Of a DNA stretch of 64,000 bases, positions 32,879-41,617 are shown in pieces. The stretch's first letter is position 1, and each line of letters starts with the position of its first letter. Origin of the DNA: Saprospiraceae bacterium (GTDB lineage: Bacteria; Bacteroidota; Bacteroidia; Chitinophagales; Saprospiraceae); the NCBI GenBank assembly GCA_958295895.1, contig CATQHI010000003.1, forward strand, positions 558,001 through 622,000, read 5' to 3'. The notes under the pieces were generated by a model, which saw only the letters and a program-made list of their open reading frames with translations, searched no databases and was not told the DNA's origin. The position numbers and the translations under genes are program-made.

Positions 32879-35220
32879 ACGGTAGCCTTTTTTTCCGCCG
32901 GCACATCCCCTGCCGTATTCGGTAGGGCGAAGCCGTTGAGCATGACCTTCAGGGCCTGCTCGCTGTCCCCGTCCGTCGCATCGAGGTCACGCACGGCGGC
33001 CTGGTGCTGCGTAAATTTTTCCATTTCCACCCGGCTGATCAGGTAGGCGATCAGGCTCTCGGCGCCCTGATTGTGGTTGGCGCCGGTCTCCATGAGGCCA
33101 TCGAAGCAGCCCCCGGTTTCGGGGTTGTACATCGGAGCTTTCAATTCGTTCTGCCCAGTGAACCAGGCAAAGGCGATCGACACGTTGGCACAGTGGGGTT
33201 GTAAATCCTGGTGGCGGCAGGCCTCGCTGAACAGTAGCACCTTGCACATCACGTCGACCGGTTGCTGGTCGAAGCGGGCGCGGGCGTTGCGGAACACGAA
33301 GGGCTGTTTGCAACCTACGGGGCTTAGCACCCCGTCGATGATCGTCTGCTCGGCCAGGAAGCTGGTCGACTCCACGGCCACCTTGCGGATCGTCTCCTTA
33401 TTGAGGTGGTTGAGGGCGCGGAACAGGGCGAAGGGCAGGATGCCGTTGCTGTAAGTTAGGTAATTTTCGAACCAATTCCAACCCTCCGCGCGACTATCGT
33501 TGTAGTGATCGATGAGGCGGTTACACATACGGTCCAGTAGGTCGAGCATCTGCTCGTCCGTCGGCTGGTAATCCAGGTAGTAGCTCAGTGAGAGCACCCC
33601 GTAGGCGATCGTACGCGGACTGCGCATTCCTTCCAGGTGCCCGATGGCACGAATGAAGACCTCGTGCAGTAGCGGACGCTGATCGGCGCGCACCGGGTGG
33701 GCCAGGCAGTAGCTTACCCCCCAGATGGCCCGGCCGTAGCTATCCTCCGAGCCGTGCCGCTCGATAAACCGCCGGTCGTAACCCATGAAATTGCGGAAGG
33801 TGCCGTCCAGGTTCTGCGCGTGCAGAATGTAGCTGATGTACGTATCCGAAAGGCGGCTCAGCAGCTGGTAGTCGGCCAGTCCTGTTTCGGCTAGCATCCC
33901 TACCACCAGCAGCGCGCGGCCGTTATCGTCCAGGCAGTACCCCTCGTAGCGATTCGGGATGGCGTACTTGGCGTGCTGCAGGAGCCCGCAGTCATCGGTC
34001 ATACGCACCAGGTGGTCAAGGTGAAGGGGTGGCAGCTCGACGCCCTTCGTGGCTTGCTGCTGGTATTCCTTGAAGGCCACCTTTGCTTCGCCAAAAACCT
34101 TCAGGTACTGTTTGCCGATTTTCGGCCAGAGGAGGTTCTCCCCGTAGGCGGCGGCGCGCTCCCGTATGGCGCGCAGTTCCGCCGGATTATCGAAGAGTTC
34201 GATCACCGTCCTAGCCAGCGCCTGGCTCCCGTGAAAGGGGAAGAGCTTACCCCTACCCTCCTGCAGTAATTCGGCGGCGTGCCAGAAGGGCGTACTTACG
34301 ATGCCCGCACCGGCGCCCACGGCATAGGCCAGGGTACCGCTGGTAATTTGGGCCTCGTTGGGGTAGGGAACCACGTAGACATCGGCTGCCCGCAGGCAGT
34401 CGAACAGCTCCTGCTCGGAGGCAAATTTGCTGATCATTTGCAGATTATCCCCCACCCCGAGCTCCGCGGCTAGGTCCTGGAGGTACTCGCGGTATTCCTC
34501 CCCGTTGTTGCGGATCACGTGGGGATGGGTCTTCCCCAGCACGACGTAAAGTGTGTTGGGATACTTCTCAACGATGGCCGGCAGGGCCCTGACGGAGGTC
34601 TCGATTCCCTTACCGCGGCCCAGCAGTCCGAAGGTGAATAGTACGCGCCGGTCCGACCAGCCAAGTTGCTGTCGCAGCACCTCACGCGGGGCCGATTCGA
34701 TGACCGGCACACCGTGCTCGATGATGTGGATCTTTTCCTCGCCGACGCTGAACACCTCCACCAGCAATCGACTGGCCAGCTGCGTCATGACCACCACGGC
34801 CTGGGCGCGTTCGGCGATGCGGCTTAGCACGTCCCGCTGGGAAAAGCTAGGGTCCTTCAGCACGGTGTGGAAGGTGACGATCAGGGGGATGCGCAGCTTA
34901 TCCAGCAGGTGCATGATGTAGGTGCCGCTGTCCCCCCCAAAGATGCCGTACTCGTGCTGTAGCAGCAGCAGATCGAACCCCCCGGTATTCAGGTAATCGG
35001 CCGCATCGCGGTAGTCCTGCGGTACCTGGGGCCGGATGCGCCGCGTCACCTCGCGCGGGTAGGCGTGGGCGTCGTTGGGGTCCTCCATTACAATGATCTC
35101 CGCATAGTCTTCGATCGCAGTGGCCTTGAGGTTGCTCAGTACGGCCCGGGCCAGGCTATTGGTAAAGGTGCCAATGCCACAGGCCTTCGGGGGGTAATTG
35201 CCAAGAAATGCGATCTTCAT
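32875..35220 (-). CDS. GT4-like glycosyltransferase with C-terminal helical-barrel domain
   Basis: 781 residues. Residues 1-385 form a GT-B enzyme: GNYPPKACGIGTFTNSLARA at the start, VLFTFGLLGRGKGIETSVRAL near 190 and ADVYVVPYPNEAQITSGTLAYAVGAG near 285. Residues about 410-740 form a second, mostly helical domain (GYCLDDNGRALLVVGMLAET, GYDRRFIERHGSEDSYGRAI, GWNWFENYLTYSNGILPFAL, FDQQPVDVMCKVL), resembling an alpha/alpha toroid of sugar-active enzymes. A DDxGRA and an E-D-S-YGR motif are visible. The two-domain design suggests coupled transfer and trimming or binding of a glycan, but this is inference. It is the first gene of the two-gene operon with the shorter GT4. Confidence 0.85.
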   Translation of the reverse strand: MKIAFLGNYPPKACGIGTFTNSLARAVLSNLKATAIEDYAEIIVMEDPNDAHAYPREVTRRIRPQVPQDYRDAADYLNTGGFDLLLLQHEYGIFGGDSGTYIMHLLDKLRIPLIVTFHTVLKDPSFSQRDVLSRIAERAQAVVVMTQLASRLLVEVFSVGEEKIHIIEHGVPVIESAPREVLRQQLGWSDRRVLFTFGLLGRGKGIETSVRALPAIVEKYPNTLYVVLGKTHPHVIRNNGEEYREYLQDLAAELGVGDNLQMISKFASEQELFDCLRAADVYVVPYPNEAQITSGTLAYAVGAGAGIVSTPFWHAAELLQEGRGKLFPFHGSQALARTVIELFDNPAELRAIRERAAAYGENLLWPKIGKQYLKVFGEAKVAFKEYQQQATKGVELPPLHLDHLVRMTDDCGLLQHAKYAIPNRYEGYCLDDNGRALLVVGMLAETGLADYQLLSRLSDTYISYILHAQNLDGTFRNFMGYDRRFIERHGSEDSYGRAIWGVSYCLAHPVRADQRPLLHEVFIRAIGHLEGMRSPRTIAYGVLSLSYYLDYQPTDEQMLDLLDRMCNRLIDHYNDSRAEGWNWFENYLTYSNGILPFALFRALNHLNKETIRKVAVESTSFLAEQTIIDGVLSPVGCKQPFVFRNARARFDQQPVDVMCKVLLFSEACRHQDLQPHCANVSIAFAWFTGQNELKAPMYNPETGGCFDGLMETGANHNQGAESLIAYLISRVEMEKFTQHQAAVRDLDATDGDSEQALKVMLNGFALPNTAGDVPAEKKATV

Positions 35221-35345
35221 GAAGTGGTCAAGGTGATGGGTTAGACACGCATCCTAGCGCGTACTTACCCAACCTCCCACGGGTCGTTAGGTTCGCTATT
35301 GCAACAAAGGGTTGGGTACCGAAAACAGCGCGGCGCGGCACGGGG

Positions 35346-35365
35346 GGGCGGGGCCGCGGGTGCAA
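35346..35365 (+). repeat. Dispersed 20-bp repeat, copy 5
   Basis: Perfect consensus copy (C at position 9, G at position 13) in the region upstream of parB. It ends 2 nt before the TATCTTTG box, occupying the zone where the spacer and -33 element should lie. Confidence 0.7.
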
Positions 35366-35367
35366 GG

Positions 35368-35375
35368 TATCTTTG
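35368..35375 (+). promoter_or_regulatory. -7 box (TATCTTTG) for parB
   Basis: Perfect TAnnTTTG match 20 nt upstream of the parB ATG at 35396. No TTTG at -33; the dispersed repeat stands there instead. Confidence 0.55.
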
Positions 35376-35395
35376 TGCGACCCTTACTGCATACC

Positions 35396-36334
35396 ATGGC
35401 TAAGAAATTCAGGGGCGGCAAGCCCAGTAGCAACGACCTTAAATCCAGCCTCACCAAGATCGGAGGCTCCAATGGCCTGAGCGCCCTCTTCCCCGGACAG
35501 CGCCTCGATAAAGCCAATGAGGAGGAGACCATCAAGACCCTCAGCCGCAACTTCGCCATGCTGCCCATCGCGGCGATCTCAGCCAACCCGGATCAGCCCC
35601 GGCAGGACTTTGACGACGAGCCCCTGCGGGAGCTCGCCGATAGCATCCGCGTCCACGGCATCATCCAGCCCATGACCGTGCGGCACATGGGCGACGGCAC
35701 CTACCAGATCATCAGCGGGGAGCGCCGCTTCCGCGCCAGTCAGCTCGCCGGCCTGCGGGAGGTACCCGCCTTCATCCGCACGGCCAACGACCAGACGCTG
35801 CTGGAGATGGCCCTGATCGAGAACATCCAGCGCGAGGACCTCAACCCCATGGAGGTAGCCTATTCCTACCTCCGCCTCCAGGAAGAGTTCAATCTGACGC
35901 AGGAGCAGCTCGCCAATCGGGTGGGCAAGAAGCGCTCTACCATTACCAATTACCTCACCATCCTGAGCACCTCCAACCGGGTGCGCCAGGCCATCAAGGA
36001 CCGCAAAATCAGCATCGGGGCGGCCAAGACCTTCTCCGGCATCAAGGACATCGGCCAGCAGGAGACCTTCCTCGACGATATTCTCTCCCACCCCAACTGG
36101 TCGGTGCGCGACATCGAGCGCGAGAGCCGGGTGTACAAAAACAAGAATAAGGTCGGCAAGGGAAGCCCCGCCACGAACGAGGATGCCCGGCGCGTGGCCC
36201 AGGCCTTCGCCGAGTTTTTCGGTACTAAGAAGGTGAAAGTGAAGGTGGACTCCAGGGAGGGCCGCTCGGGCTCCATTACCCTACGCTTTGAAAGCAAGGA
36301 ACAGTTGGACCAGTTCTATAAGGCGGTCGAGTAG
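35396..36334 (+). CDS. parB: ParB-like chromosome partitioning protein
   Basis: 312 residues from the ATG at 35396. The frame is open further upstream (ATG 35312), but that would place the promoter box and the repeat in the coding region. The CTPase/ParB domain shows NPDQPRQDFDDEPLRELADSI near 62 and ISGERRFRAS near 108, with the GERRxRA nucleotide site. The helix-turn-helix LTQEQLANRVGKKRSTITNYL near 166 would recognise parS. A C-terminal dimerisation segment follows. No ParA gene adjoins; DUF5683 follows, as in many Bacteroidota par loci. I saw no obvious parS site. Confidence 0.92.
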   Translation: MAKKFRGGKPSSNDLKSSLTKIGGSNGLSALFPGQRLDKANEEETIKTLSRNFAMLPIAAISANPDQPRQDFDDEPLRELADSIRVHGIIQPMTVRHMGDGTYQIISGERRFRASQLAGLREVPAFIRTANDQTLLEMALIENIQREDLNPMEVAYSYLRLQEEFNLTQEQLANRVGKKRSTITNYLTILSTSNRVRQAIKDRKISIGAAKTFSGIKDIGQQETFLDDILSHPNWSVRDIERESRVYKNKNKVGKGSPATNEDARRVAQAFAEFFGTKKVKVKVDSREGRSGSITLRFESKEQLDQFYKAVE

Positions 36335-36400
36335 TTCGTGGCAACAGCATCCGTACTTGTTGTGTCTTTCGGTCGAGGCTCTTTCTATCCCCGTGTAATT

Positions 36401-37042
36401 ATGTCCCTGACATCCAAGCTAGCGACCGTCTTCATCCTGCTTCTCACGATGTACGCCGCACCTGCGGCCGCGCAAGAAACCGTTGCGCCCGATAGCGTAC
36501 GCACCCTCCGGGAGATCAATCGGGGGCCCAAACGGGCACTACTCTGGGCAGCCATCCCCGGTGGCGGACAGGTCTACAACAAGGCCTGGTGGAAGGTACC
36601 CCTGGTGTACAGCGGACTACTTGGCGTGATTGCCGTGGCGGACTACAACCAGACGCAGTATAGCCGCTTCGTCACTGCCCTGGAGGCCCGCTGCCTGGGG
36701 GATGGTAATGTGGTGATAGTACCCAATGCCACCTGTATAGTAAAGGAAAATGAGTTTCCGGAAGACCTGGTGAGCTCGCAGGCGCTGGTAAATGCCCGTA
36801 ACGGGGCCAACCGCAACCGCCAAACGGCCTACTTCGGCATCATCGCCGTGTATGTACTACAGGCCGTGGAAGCCTTTACGGATGCGCACCTGCGGGATTT
36901 CGACATCAGTGACGATCTGAGCATCCGTCTGGCCCCGGTCGCCTCCCCCGAGGGGTGGGCCGGGGCCGGACTGGTCGTACCCCTCGGCAGCGGACGGCGG
37001 CGCGAACTGGAGCGGGAGCGGGTGGCTACACTTTCGCGGTGA
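36401..37042 (+). CDS. DUF5683 family membrane protein
   Basis: 213 residues from the ATG at 36401; an in-frame ATG at 36338 is 3 nt after parB but gives no signal sequence at the N-terminus. The chosen start yields the signal peptide MSLTSKLATVFILLLTMYAA and PAAAQ. The block RGPKRALLWAAIPGGGQVYN, KAWWKVPLVYSGLLGVIAVA, is the DUF5683 hallmark (also seen in 'P-loop-free' membrane proteins after parB). A second hydrophobic helix lies near TAYFGIIAVYVLQAVEAFTD. Function is unknown, but conserved linkage to parB suggests a role near chromosome or envelope organisation. Its last 17 nt overlap the convergent hemC. Confidence 0.78.
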   Translation: MSLTSKLATVFILLLTMYAAPAAAQETVAPDSVRTLREINRGPKRALLWAAIPGGGQVYNKAWWKVPLVYSGLLGVIAVADYNQTQYSRFVTALEARCLGDGNVVIVPNATCIVKENEFPEDLVSSQALVNARNGANRNRQTAYFGIIAVYVLQAVEAFTDAHLRDFDISDDLSIRLAPVASPEGWAGAGLVVPLGSGRRRELERERVATLSR

Positions 37043-37919
37043 GTAGATCCTCTACGACGCGATCGGGTAGGCCGGCGCGGGTTGACTGGCTGACCTGCAC
37101 CCGCACCAGCGGATCACTAGCCGAGGGTGCGTAGGCCGCCCAGACGTGGAAGTTTCCGAGTTGGTCCTTTTCGCAGTATACGCCCAGGGGCATGGAGCAG
37201 CCGCCCTGCATGAGATTAAGCACACTGCGCTCCACATTAGTGCATTCCCCTACGACCGGATGGTGCAGCAGTGACAGTTTTTTACGCATCTCGATGTCCT
37301 CCTCCCGGGTCTGTACGGCCATGACGCCCTGCCCAGGCGCGGGCACGAACTCACGGGGGGAGGGGCGGATGACGGCAAGACCGGTGAAGTCCATTTCCAG
37401 GCGTTCGAGCCCAGCGGCGGCTAGTACAACGGCATCAAGTTCGCCGGTGACGGCCTTCTGCATGCGGGTAGGTACGTTGCCGCGGATGTCGACGGGTATA
37501 AGCCCCGAATGCAAATCATGTAAAATAGCTTTGCGGCGATTACTGCTCGTACCGATGGTGGCCCCGTCCCCGAGTTGAAAAGGTTTCCCCTTTACTACCC
37601 TATCCTGGTGGACCAGAATGACATCCTCCACGGAAGCGCGGTAGCTTAGCGCGGCAAGCACGAGTCCTTCCGGCTGATTGGTGGGTAGGTCCTTGAGACT
37701 GTGTACGGCGCAGTCGATCTGTCCGGCCAGCAGTGCGTCCTCGATCTCTTTGGTAAAAAAGCCCTTACCCTCCAGCTTATCGAAACCGAGGTGCTGTACG
37801 CGGTCGCCCTGGGTCTTGATGATCTCCAGCTCACTTTCGATGCCGTGCTTGCGCAGTTCGGCCTGTACGAAGTGGGCTTGCCAGAGGGCTAGGCGGGAGC
37901 CGCGGGTACCGATTTTCAT
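37026..37919 (-). CDS. hemC: Hydroxymethylbilane synthase
   Basis: 297 residues, typical of porphobilinogen deaminase, the cytosolic enzyme that joins four porphobilinogens during heme synthesis. MKIGTRGSRLALWQAHFVQA is the N-terminal signature. The dipyrromethane cofactor is attached to the Cys in LMQGGCSMPLGVYC (about residue 241). ALLAGQIDCAVHSLKDLPT contains the catalytic Asp and cofactor-contacting residues, and GTSSNRRKA plus DIRGNVPTRMQK are present. Its heme output would feed the many cytochromes of the window. It converges on DUF5683 with a 17-nt overlap. Confidence 0.95.
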   Translation of the reverse strand: MKIGTRGSRLALWQAHFVQAELRKHGIESELEIIKTQGDRVQHLGFDKLEGKGFFTKEIEDALLAGQIDCAVHSLKDLPTNQPEGLVLAALSYRASVEDVILVHQDRVVKGKPFQLGDGATIGTSSNRRKAILHDLHSGLIPVDIRGNVPTRMQKAVTGELDAVVLAAAGLERLEMDFTGLAVIRPSPREFVPAPGQGVMAVQTREEDIEMRKKLSLLHHPVVGECTNVERSVLNLMQGGCSMPLGVYCEKDQLGNFHVWAAYAPSASDPLVRVQVSQSTRAGLPDRVVEDLLTAKV

Positions 37920-37940
37920 AGTCGTTACGTCTACAGTCCA

Positions 37941-37985
37941 ATGCTGCCTCCGGCAGCGGTAGAAAAATGCGGCCTCCGGCCGCGC
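37941..37985. repeat. REP-like hairpin pair upstream of asnS/hemC
   Basis: Two hairpins GCTGCC-TCC-GGCAGC (37943-37957) and GCGGCC-TCC-GGCCGC (37969-37983). Bases 37941-37970 are an exact inverted copy of 4285-4314. The element occupies most of the 81-nt gap between hemC and asnS. Confidence 0.65.
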
Positions 37986-38000
37986 TGGAATACTACTAAC

Positions 38001-39431
38001 TCAAAAATCAGCCAGCCGAGGCGCCCGCGGAAAAGGAATCACATCCCGAATATTCCCCATACCGGTAATGAACTGCACGATCCGCTCGAAGCCCAGCCCG
38101 AAACCAGCGTGCGGACAGCCCCCGAAGGTGCGCAGCTGCAAATACCAGGCCAGCTCGTCAGTGTGCACATCCATTTCCTGCATGCGCTGCCGGAGGCGGT
38201 CCTCGCGTTCCTCGCGCTGACTACCGCCGATGACCTCGCCGATGTAGGGGAATAACACGTCCATGGCCGCTACCGTTTTACCGTCGTCGTTCTGGCGCAT
38301 GTAAAATGCCTTGATATCCTTGGGGTAGTCGCGTACGATGACCGGGCGCTCGAAGTGCTTTTCGACCAGGTAACGCTCGTGCTCGGCCTGTAGATCGGTA
38401 CCCCACTCAAGGGGAAACTCAAATTTGCCTTTTTTGTAAGTCTTAGACCGCAGCAGAATATCTAACGCTTCGGTGTAGGTAACCCGGGCAAAGTCATTGG
38501 CTACGACGAACTTAAGGGTGTCCACCAGCCCCATCGGTCGACGGTCGGCGGCCCTCATGTTCTTCTCCGTGTCCTGGATACGCTGGTCCAGAAACTCTAA
38601 ATCGTCCTGGTAGTGCTCCAGACAGAAGTTGATGAGGTACTTCACGAAGTCCTCCGCTAAGTTCATGTCGTTGTCGAGGTCGGCAAAGGCGATCTCCGGC
38701 TCGATCATCCAGAACTCGGCCTGCCGACTGGTATTACTGTTCTCGGCGCGGAAGGTGGGGCCGAAGGTGTAGACCTTGCCGAGGGCCAGGGCACCGATCT
38801 CGGCCTGTAGCTGTCCGGAGACGGTGAGGTTCGTGGCCTTGCCGAAAAAGTCCTGGTCGTAGTCGACGCTTCCGTCTTCGTTCTGCGGTGGGTTTACGGG
38901 GTCGAGCGTCGACACGCGGAACATCTCCCCCGCCCCCTCGGCATCGTTGCCGGTGATGATGGGTGTATGCAGGTAGTAGTACCCCCGGTCGTGGAAGTAT
39001 TTATTTACCGCGTAGGCTACCCCGTGGCGTACCCGGAAGACCGAGCTAAAGGTGTTCGTGCGCATGCGGAACTGGGCGTTGTCGCGCAGAAACGCCATGG
39101 TCTGCTTCTTAGGCTGGAGGGGGTAGCTGCTCAGGTCATTACCCCCCAGTATCTCCAGTCGGTCAGCCATGACTTCCACCGACTGCCCGCTGCCCTGGCT
39201 CTCGGTCAGTTGCCCTCTTACGCTTACACAGGTATGAAAGCCGATCTGCCGCAGCGTCTCCTCTGAGAACTTATCCTGATCCACAACCACCTGCAGATTC
39301 TCCGCCCCGGAGCCATCGTTGAGCACCATGAAGCGGTTGCCCCGCCAGGCCCGTACCCAGCCCATTACGGTCACTTCCTCCCCCAGTGGGGGTTGTTCGA
39401 GCAGTGGCTTGATTTCCTGGCGTACGATCAT
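38001..39431 (-). CDS. asnS: Asparagine-tRNA ligase
   Basis: 476 residues, a class II synthetase that charges tRNA-Asn in the cytosol. Residues 1-110 are an OB-fold anticodon-binding domain (EEVTVMGWVRAWRGNRFMVL, N-D-G-S). The class II core shows motif 2 as TFGPTFRAENSNTSRQAEFW, MIEPE, and motif 3 as GFGLGFERIVQFITGMGNIR near 450. HTPIITGNDAEGAGEMF is typical of AsnRS. A TATCTTCG box (39453-39460) lies 21 nt upstream of the ATG. It stands alone between REP-like hairpins and the endonuclease III-like gene. Confidence 0.96.
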   Translation of the reverse strand: MIVRQEIKPLLEQPPLGEEVTVMGWVRAWRGNRFMVLNDGSGAENLQVVVDQDKFSEETLRQIGFHTCVSVRGQLTESQGSGQSVEVMADRLEILGGNDLSSYPLQPKKQTMAFLRDNAQFRMRTNTFSSVFRVRHGVAYAVNKYFHDRGYYYLHTPIITGNDAEGAGEMFRVSTLDPVNPPQNEDGSVDYDQDFFGKATNLTVSGQLQAEIGALALGKVYTFGPTFRAENSNTSRQAEFWMIEPEIAFADLDNDMNLAEDFVKYLINFCLEHYQDDLEFLDQRIQDTEKNMRAADRRPMGLVDTLKFVVANDFARVTYTEALDILLRSKTYKKGKFEFPLEWGTDLQAEHERYLVEKHFERPVIVRDYPKDIKAFYMRQNDDGKTVAAMDVLFPYIGEVIGGSQREEREDRLRQRMQEMDVHTDELAWYLQLRTFGGCPHAGFGLGFERIVQFITGMGNIRDVIPFPRAPRLADF

Positions 39432-39452
39432 GGGGGCGCTCTATTTGGGCGG

Positions 39453-39460
39453 CGAAGATA
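39453..39460 (-). promoter_or_regulatory. -7 box (TATCTTCG) for asnS
   Basis: One mismatch to TAnnTTTG, 21 nt upstream of the asnS ATG. It lies just before the stop of the endonuclease III-like gene (39466), so the promoter overlaps the intergenic edge. Confidence 0.4.
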
Positions 39461-39465
39461 AGCCC

Positions 39466-40156
39466 CTATGCCGGTTCCGGCTTGTCCGGGTAGTCGCACC
39501 ACTCGCGGACCACGCAGCGGCTGCAGTCCGGGCTGCGCCAATGACACACCTGCTGCCCGTGCCGCATGTAGCCCTGGTGCGCATCGTAGACCCGTTGGCC
39601 GTCCCAGTCCTCGGGGATATAGCTCTGCAGCAGTAGCGCGCATTTCTCAAGACTCGCCTTGGCCGGTACGATCCCGATCCGCTGCGCCACCCGCTGGTGG
39701 TGGGTATCGACCACCAGGGCCGGCATCCGCAGGCGACTAAAACTCAACACTGCTGCACTCGTCTTCGCCCCAATACCGGGTATAACCTCTAGCCAGTCGC
39801 GCGCCTCACGTACGGGCATGTCCGCCAGAAAGTCAAGGGATAGTTGGCCCTCGCACCGGTCCTTTATTTTGCTGCAAAGCCGCCTGAATGCGGGGGGCCT
39901 TCACTTCGGGGTAGGTCACCGCGGCGATCGCCTGCTCGACCCGCCCGGTAGGAGCCTCAATGACCTGTTCCCACGTAGGATACACCTCCGTCAGGCGCTG
40001 AAAGGCACCCCGTGTCACGGCATTCTTCGTGCGGTGACTCAGCAGCGATCCCACTAACTCACTCACCGGGTCGCGGTAGCTGAAGGGGATAAAGGGCGCC
40101 CCGTACTCCGCACAGAGCCGTTCATCAATCAGTAGGGCCCGTTCGGCTAGCGTCAT
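39466..40156 (-). pseudogene. Endonuclease III-like HhH-GPD DNA repair protein, apparent frameshift
   Basis: Two frames together encode one protein of about 229 residues. The first (from ATG 40156) has LVGSLLSHRTKNAVTRGAF and RIQAALQQ, then loses homology. The second has WLEVIPGIGAKTSAAVLSFS (helix-hairpin-helix with catalytic Lys), ALVVDTHHQRVAQRIGI (catalytic Asp) and the [4Fe-4S] loop C-x6-C-x2-C-x5-C near the end. Removing one T from the T4 run at 39867-39870 (A4 in the gene) joins them as LQQIKDRCEGQLSLDFLADM. The enzyme would excise oxidised bases and nick at abasic sites. Either the gene has decayed recently or the base is a sequencing error. Confidence 0.8.
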
Positions 40157-40199
40157 GCTCTGGTGATGTTGCTACCTTACCCCAAAGTTTACCCCCGCC

Positions 40200-40966
40200 A
40201 TGGATTATCTCTGGCTCTGCACGGCCTTCTTCGGCGTGGCCGTACTCTACGCCGCGGCGGGTTTTGGGGGCGGGAGCAGCTACTTGGCCCTGTTAGCGCT
40301 GACTGGGATACCGCCGGGTACGATCCGTCCCATTGCACTGCTGTGCAATCTCGTGGTGACCGGCACGGCGTCCCGTCAGTTTTGGGCGGGCGGGGGTCAC
40401 TCCCTGGCGGCGGGCTCTACCACTCATCATTACTAGTGTCCCGGCGGCATTCCTTGGTGGGCGGGTACAGCTGCCGCGCGAACAGTACCTGCTACTGCTC
40501 GGTGGTTTACTCGTCGTAGCCGGCCTACTCATGCTGCTGCGTAAAAAGGCCGGTACGGAGGAGGGGCAGGCACAACCGGGGGGCGGGGGCCGCAGGTGCA
40601 ATGGTGTTCGGAGGGGTGGTTGGCTTTGTCTCCGGTGTGGTGGGGATTGGCGGGGGAATTTTTTTGAGTCCGCTGCTATTCCTCACCGGTTGGGCGTCGG
40701 CGCGCGAAATTGCCGCTACAACGAGTCTGTTTATCGCGCTTAACTCCCTTTCCGGACTGGCCGGTCAGCTCAGCGTAGGCGTCGCGTTCGACTACCTGCT
40801 CACGGGGCTATTACTTGCCTCCGTACTGCTGGGGGGATTACTCGGTACCCGGCTTACGCTACGGCGGCTTTCTCCCACTACAATTCAGAAACTAGCGGCT
40901 GCACTCATCCTTTTGGTGGGGCTGCGGTTAGTATGGGCTAACGCCTTCATCCTCGGCACCTTATGA
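40200..40966 (+). pseudogene. TauE/SafE-family permease, two apparent frameshifts
   Basis: Three frames cover one membrane protein of about 254 residues. Part one MDYLWLCTAFFGVAVLYAAA, GFGGGSSYLALL has the usual TauE start. Part two carries ALPLIITSVPAAFLGGRVQL and LLLLGGLLVVAGLLMLL. Part three MVFGGVVGFVSGVVGIGGGI, FLSPLLFL is the second repeat of the family. Deleting one G at 40384-40386 restores RQFWRAGVTPWRRALPL. Deleting one G from the G5 run at 40585-40589, inside a dispersed-repeat copy, restores QPGGGAAGAMVFGG. Such permeases export sulfite or organosulfonates. The stop overlaps moaD (ATGA). Confidence 0.8.
40581..40601 (+). repeat. Dispersed 20-bp repeat, copy 6, with one extra G
   Basis: Consensus copy (C at position 9, A at 13) with G5 instead of G4, giving 21 bases. 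The extra G is exactly the base that breaks the TauE reading frame. In the restored frame it encodes G-G-A-A-G-A. Confidence 0.65.
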
Positions 40967-41199
40967 AAATTACTTGCTTTGGTATTGCCCGCGAGATTGC
41001 CGGTGGGCCTAGCCTGGACCTGCCGGGGGTGGAGGGGGCTACGGTCGCAGACCTAAAGCACCGCCTGATTGCAGCCTACCCCGCGTTAGGTGAGCTTATC
41101 AGCTTCGCGGTAGCACGCAACGAGGTCTATGCCCGCGACGAGGAGGTCATTGCAGTCGGTGACGAACTGGTCATCATTCCCCCCGTAAGTGGAGGTTGA
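40963..41199 (+). CDS. moaD: Molybdopterin synthase small subunit MoaD
   Basis: 78 residues with a beta-grasp fold and the C-terminal Gly-Gly tail (VIIPPVSGG) that is adenylated and thiocarboxylated before giving sulfur to the molybdopterin precursor. Length and the MKITCFGIAREIAGG start match MoaD/ThiS. It is the acceptor for the MoeB-rhodanese protein encoded convergently, and partners with MoaE, whose ATG at 41201 follows the stop by 1 nt. The ATG overlaps the TauE stop. Confidence 0.92.
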   Translation: MKITCFGIAREIAGGPSLDLPGVEGATVADLKHRLIAAYPALGELISFAVARNEVYARDEEVIAVGDELVIIPPVSGG

Positions 41200-41200
41200 T

Positions 41201-41617
41201 ATGATCGACGTAGCCCTGCGCGATACCCCCCTCAATCTTGATGAGTGCGCCCGTTTCGTCAGTCACCCCTCCTGTGGCGGCCTGTGCTTCTTTGTCGGTA
41301 ACATCCGGGATCTGAATTTGGGGCAGACCGTCACTCATTTAGAGTTCGACGCCTATGATCCTATGGCAATTAGAGAGATGCGCAAGATCGCCGGGGCTGC
41401 TCGCGAACGCTTTGATCTTTACGCCGTGGCCCTTCACCACCGCAAGGGGGATTTAGCAATCGGGGATGCCGCCGTGATCGTAGCTGTCTCCAGTGTGCAC
41501 CGCGCTCCAGCCTTTGCGGGCTGTGAGTTTGTGATTGACGAGCTGAAGAAGACCGTGCCGATCTGGAAGAAAGAATTTCGGGAGGATGGCAGCCACTGGC
41601 TGAATGCGCGGCCCTAG
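41201..41617 (+). CDS. moaE: Molybdopterin synthase catalytic subunit MoaE
   Basis: 138 residues from the ATG at 41201, 1 nt after moaD; a GTG at 41189 inside moaD is less likely. MoaE binds the MoaD tail and converts cyclic pyranopterin monophosphate to molybdopterin. Visible family segments are GGLCFFVGNIRDLN, LEFDAYDPMAIREM, ALHHRKGDLAIGDAAVIVAV, SSVHRAPAFAGCEFVIDELK, KTVPIWKKE, with the conserved Lys residues of the active site. It ends in a hairpin shared with the convergent moeB-like gene. Confidence 0.93.
   Translation: MIDVALRDTPLNLDECARFVSHPSCGGLCFFVGNIRDLNLGQTVTHLEFDAYDPMAIREMRKIAGAARERFDLYAVALHHRKGDLAIGDAAVIVAVSSVHRAPAFAGCEFVIDELKKTVPIWKKEFREDGSHWLNARP

Noticed and set aside
35312-35395. 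Upstream ATG for parB
   Set aside because: It would place the TATCTTTG box and the dispersed repeat inside the coding region, and the added residues do not resemble ParB.
36453-36470. Repeat-like word in the DUF5683 signal peptide region
   Set aside because: Only the GCCGCAGGTGC core matches; alanine codons in a signal peptide explain it.
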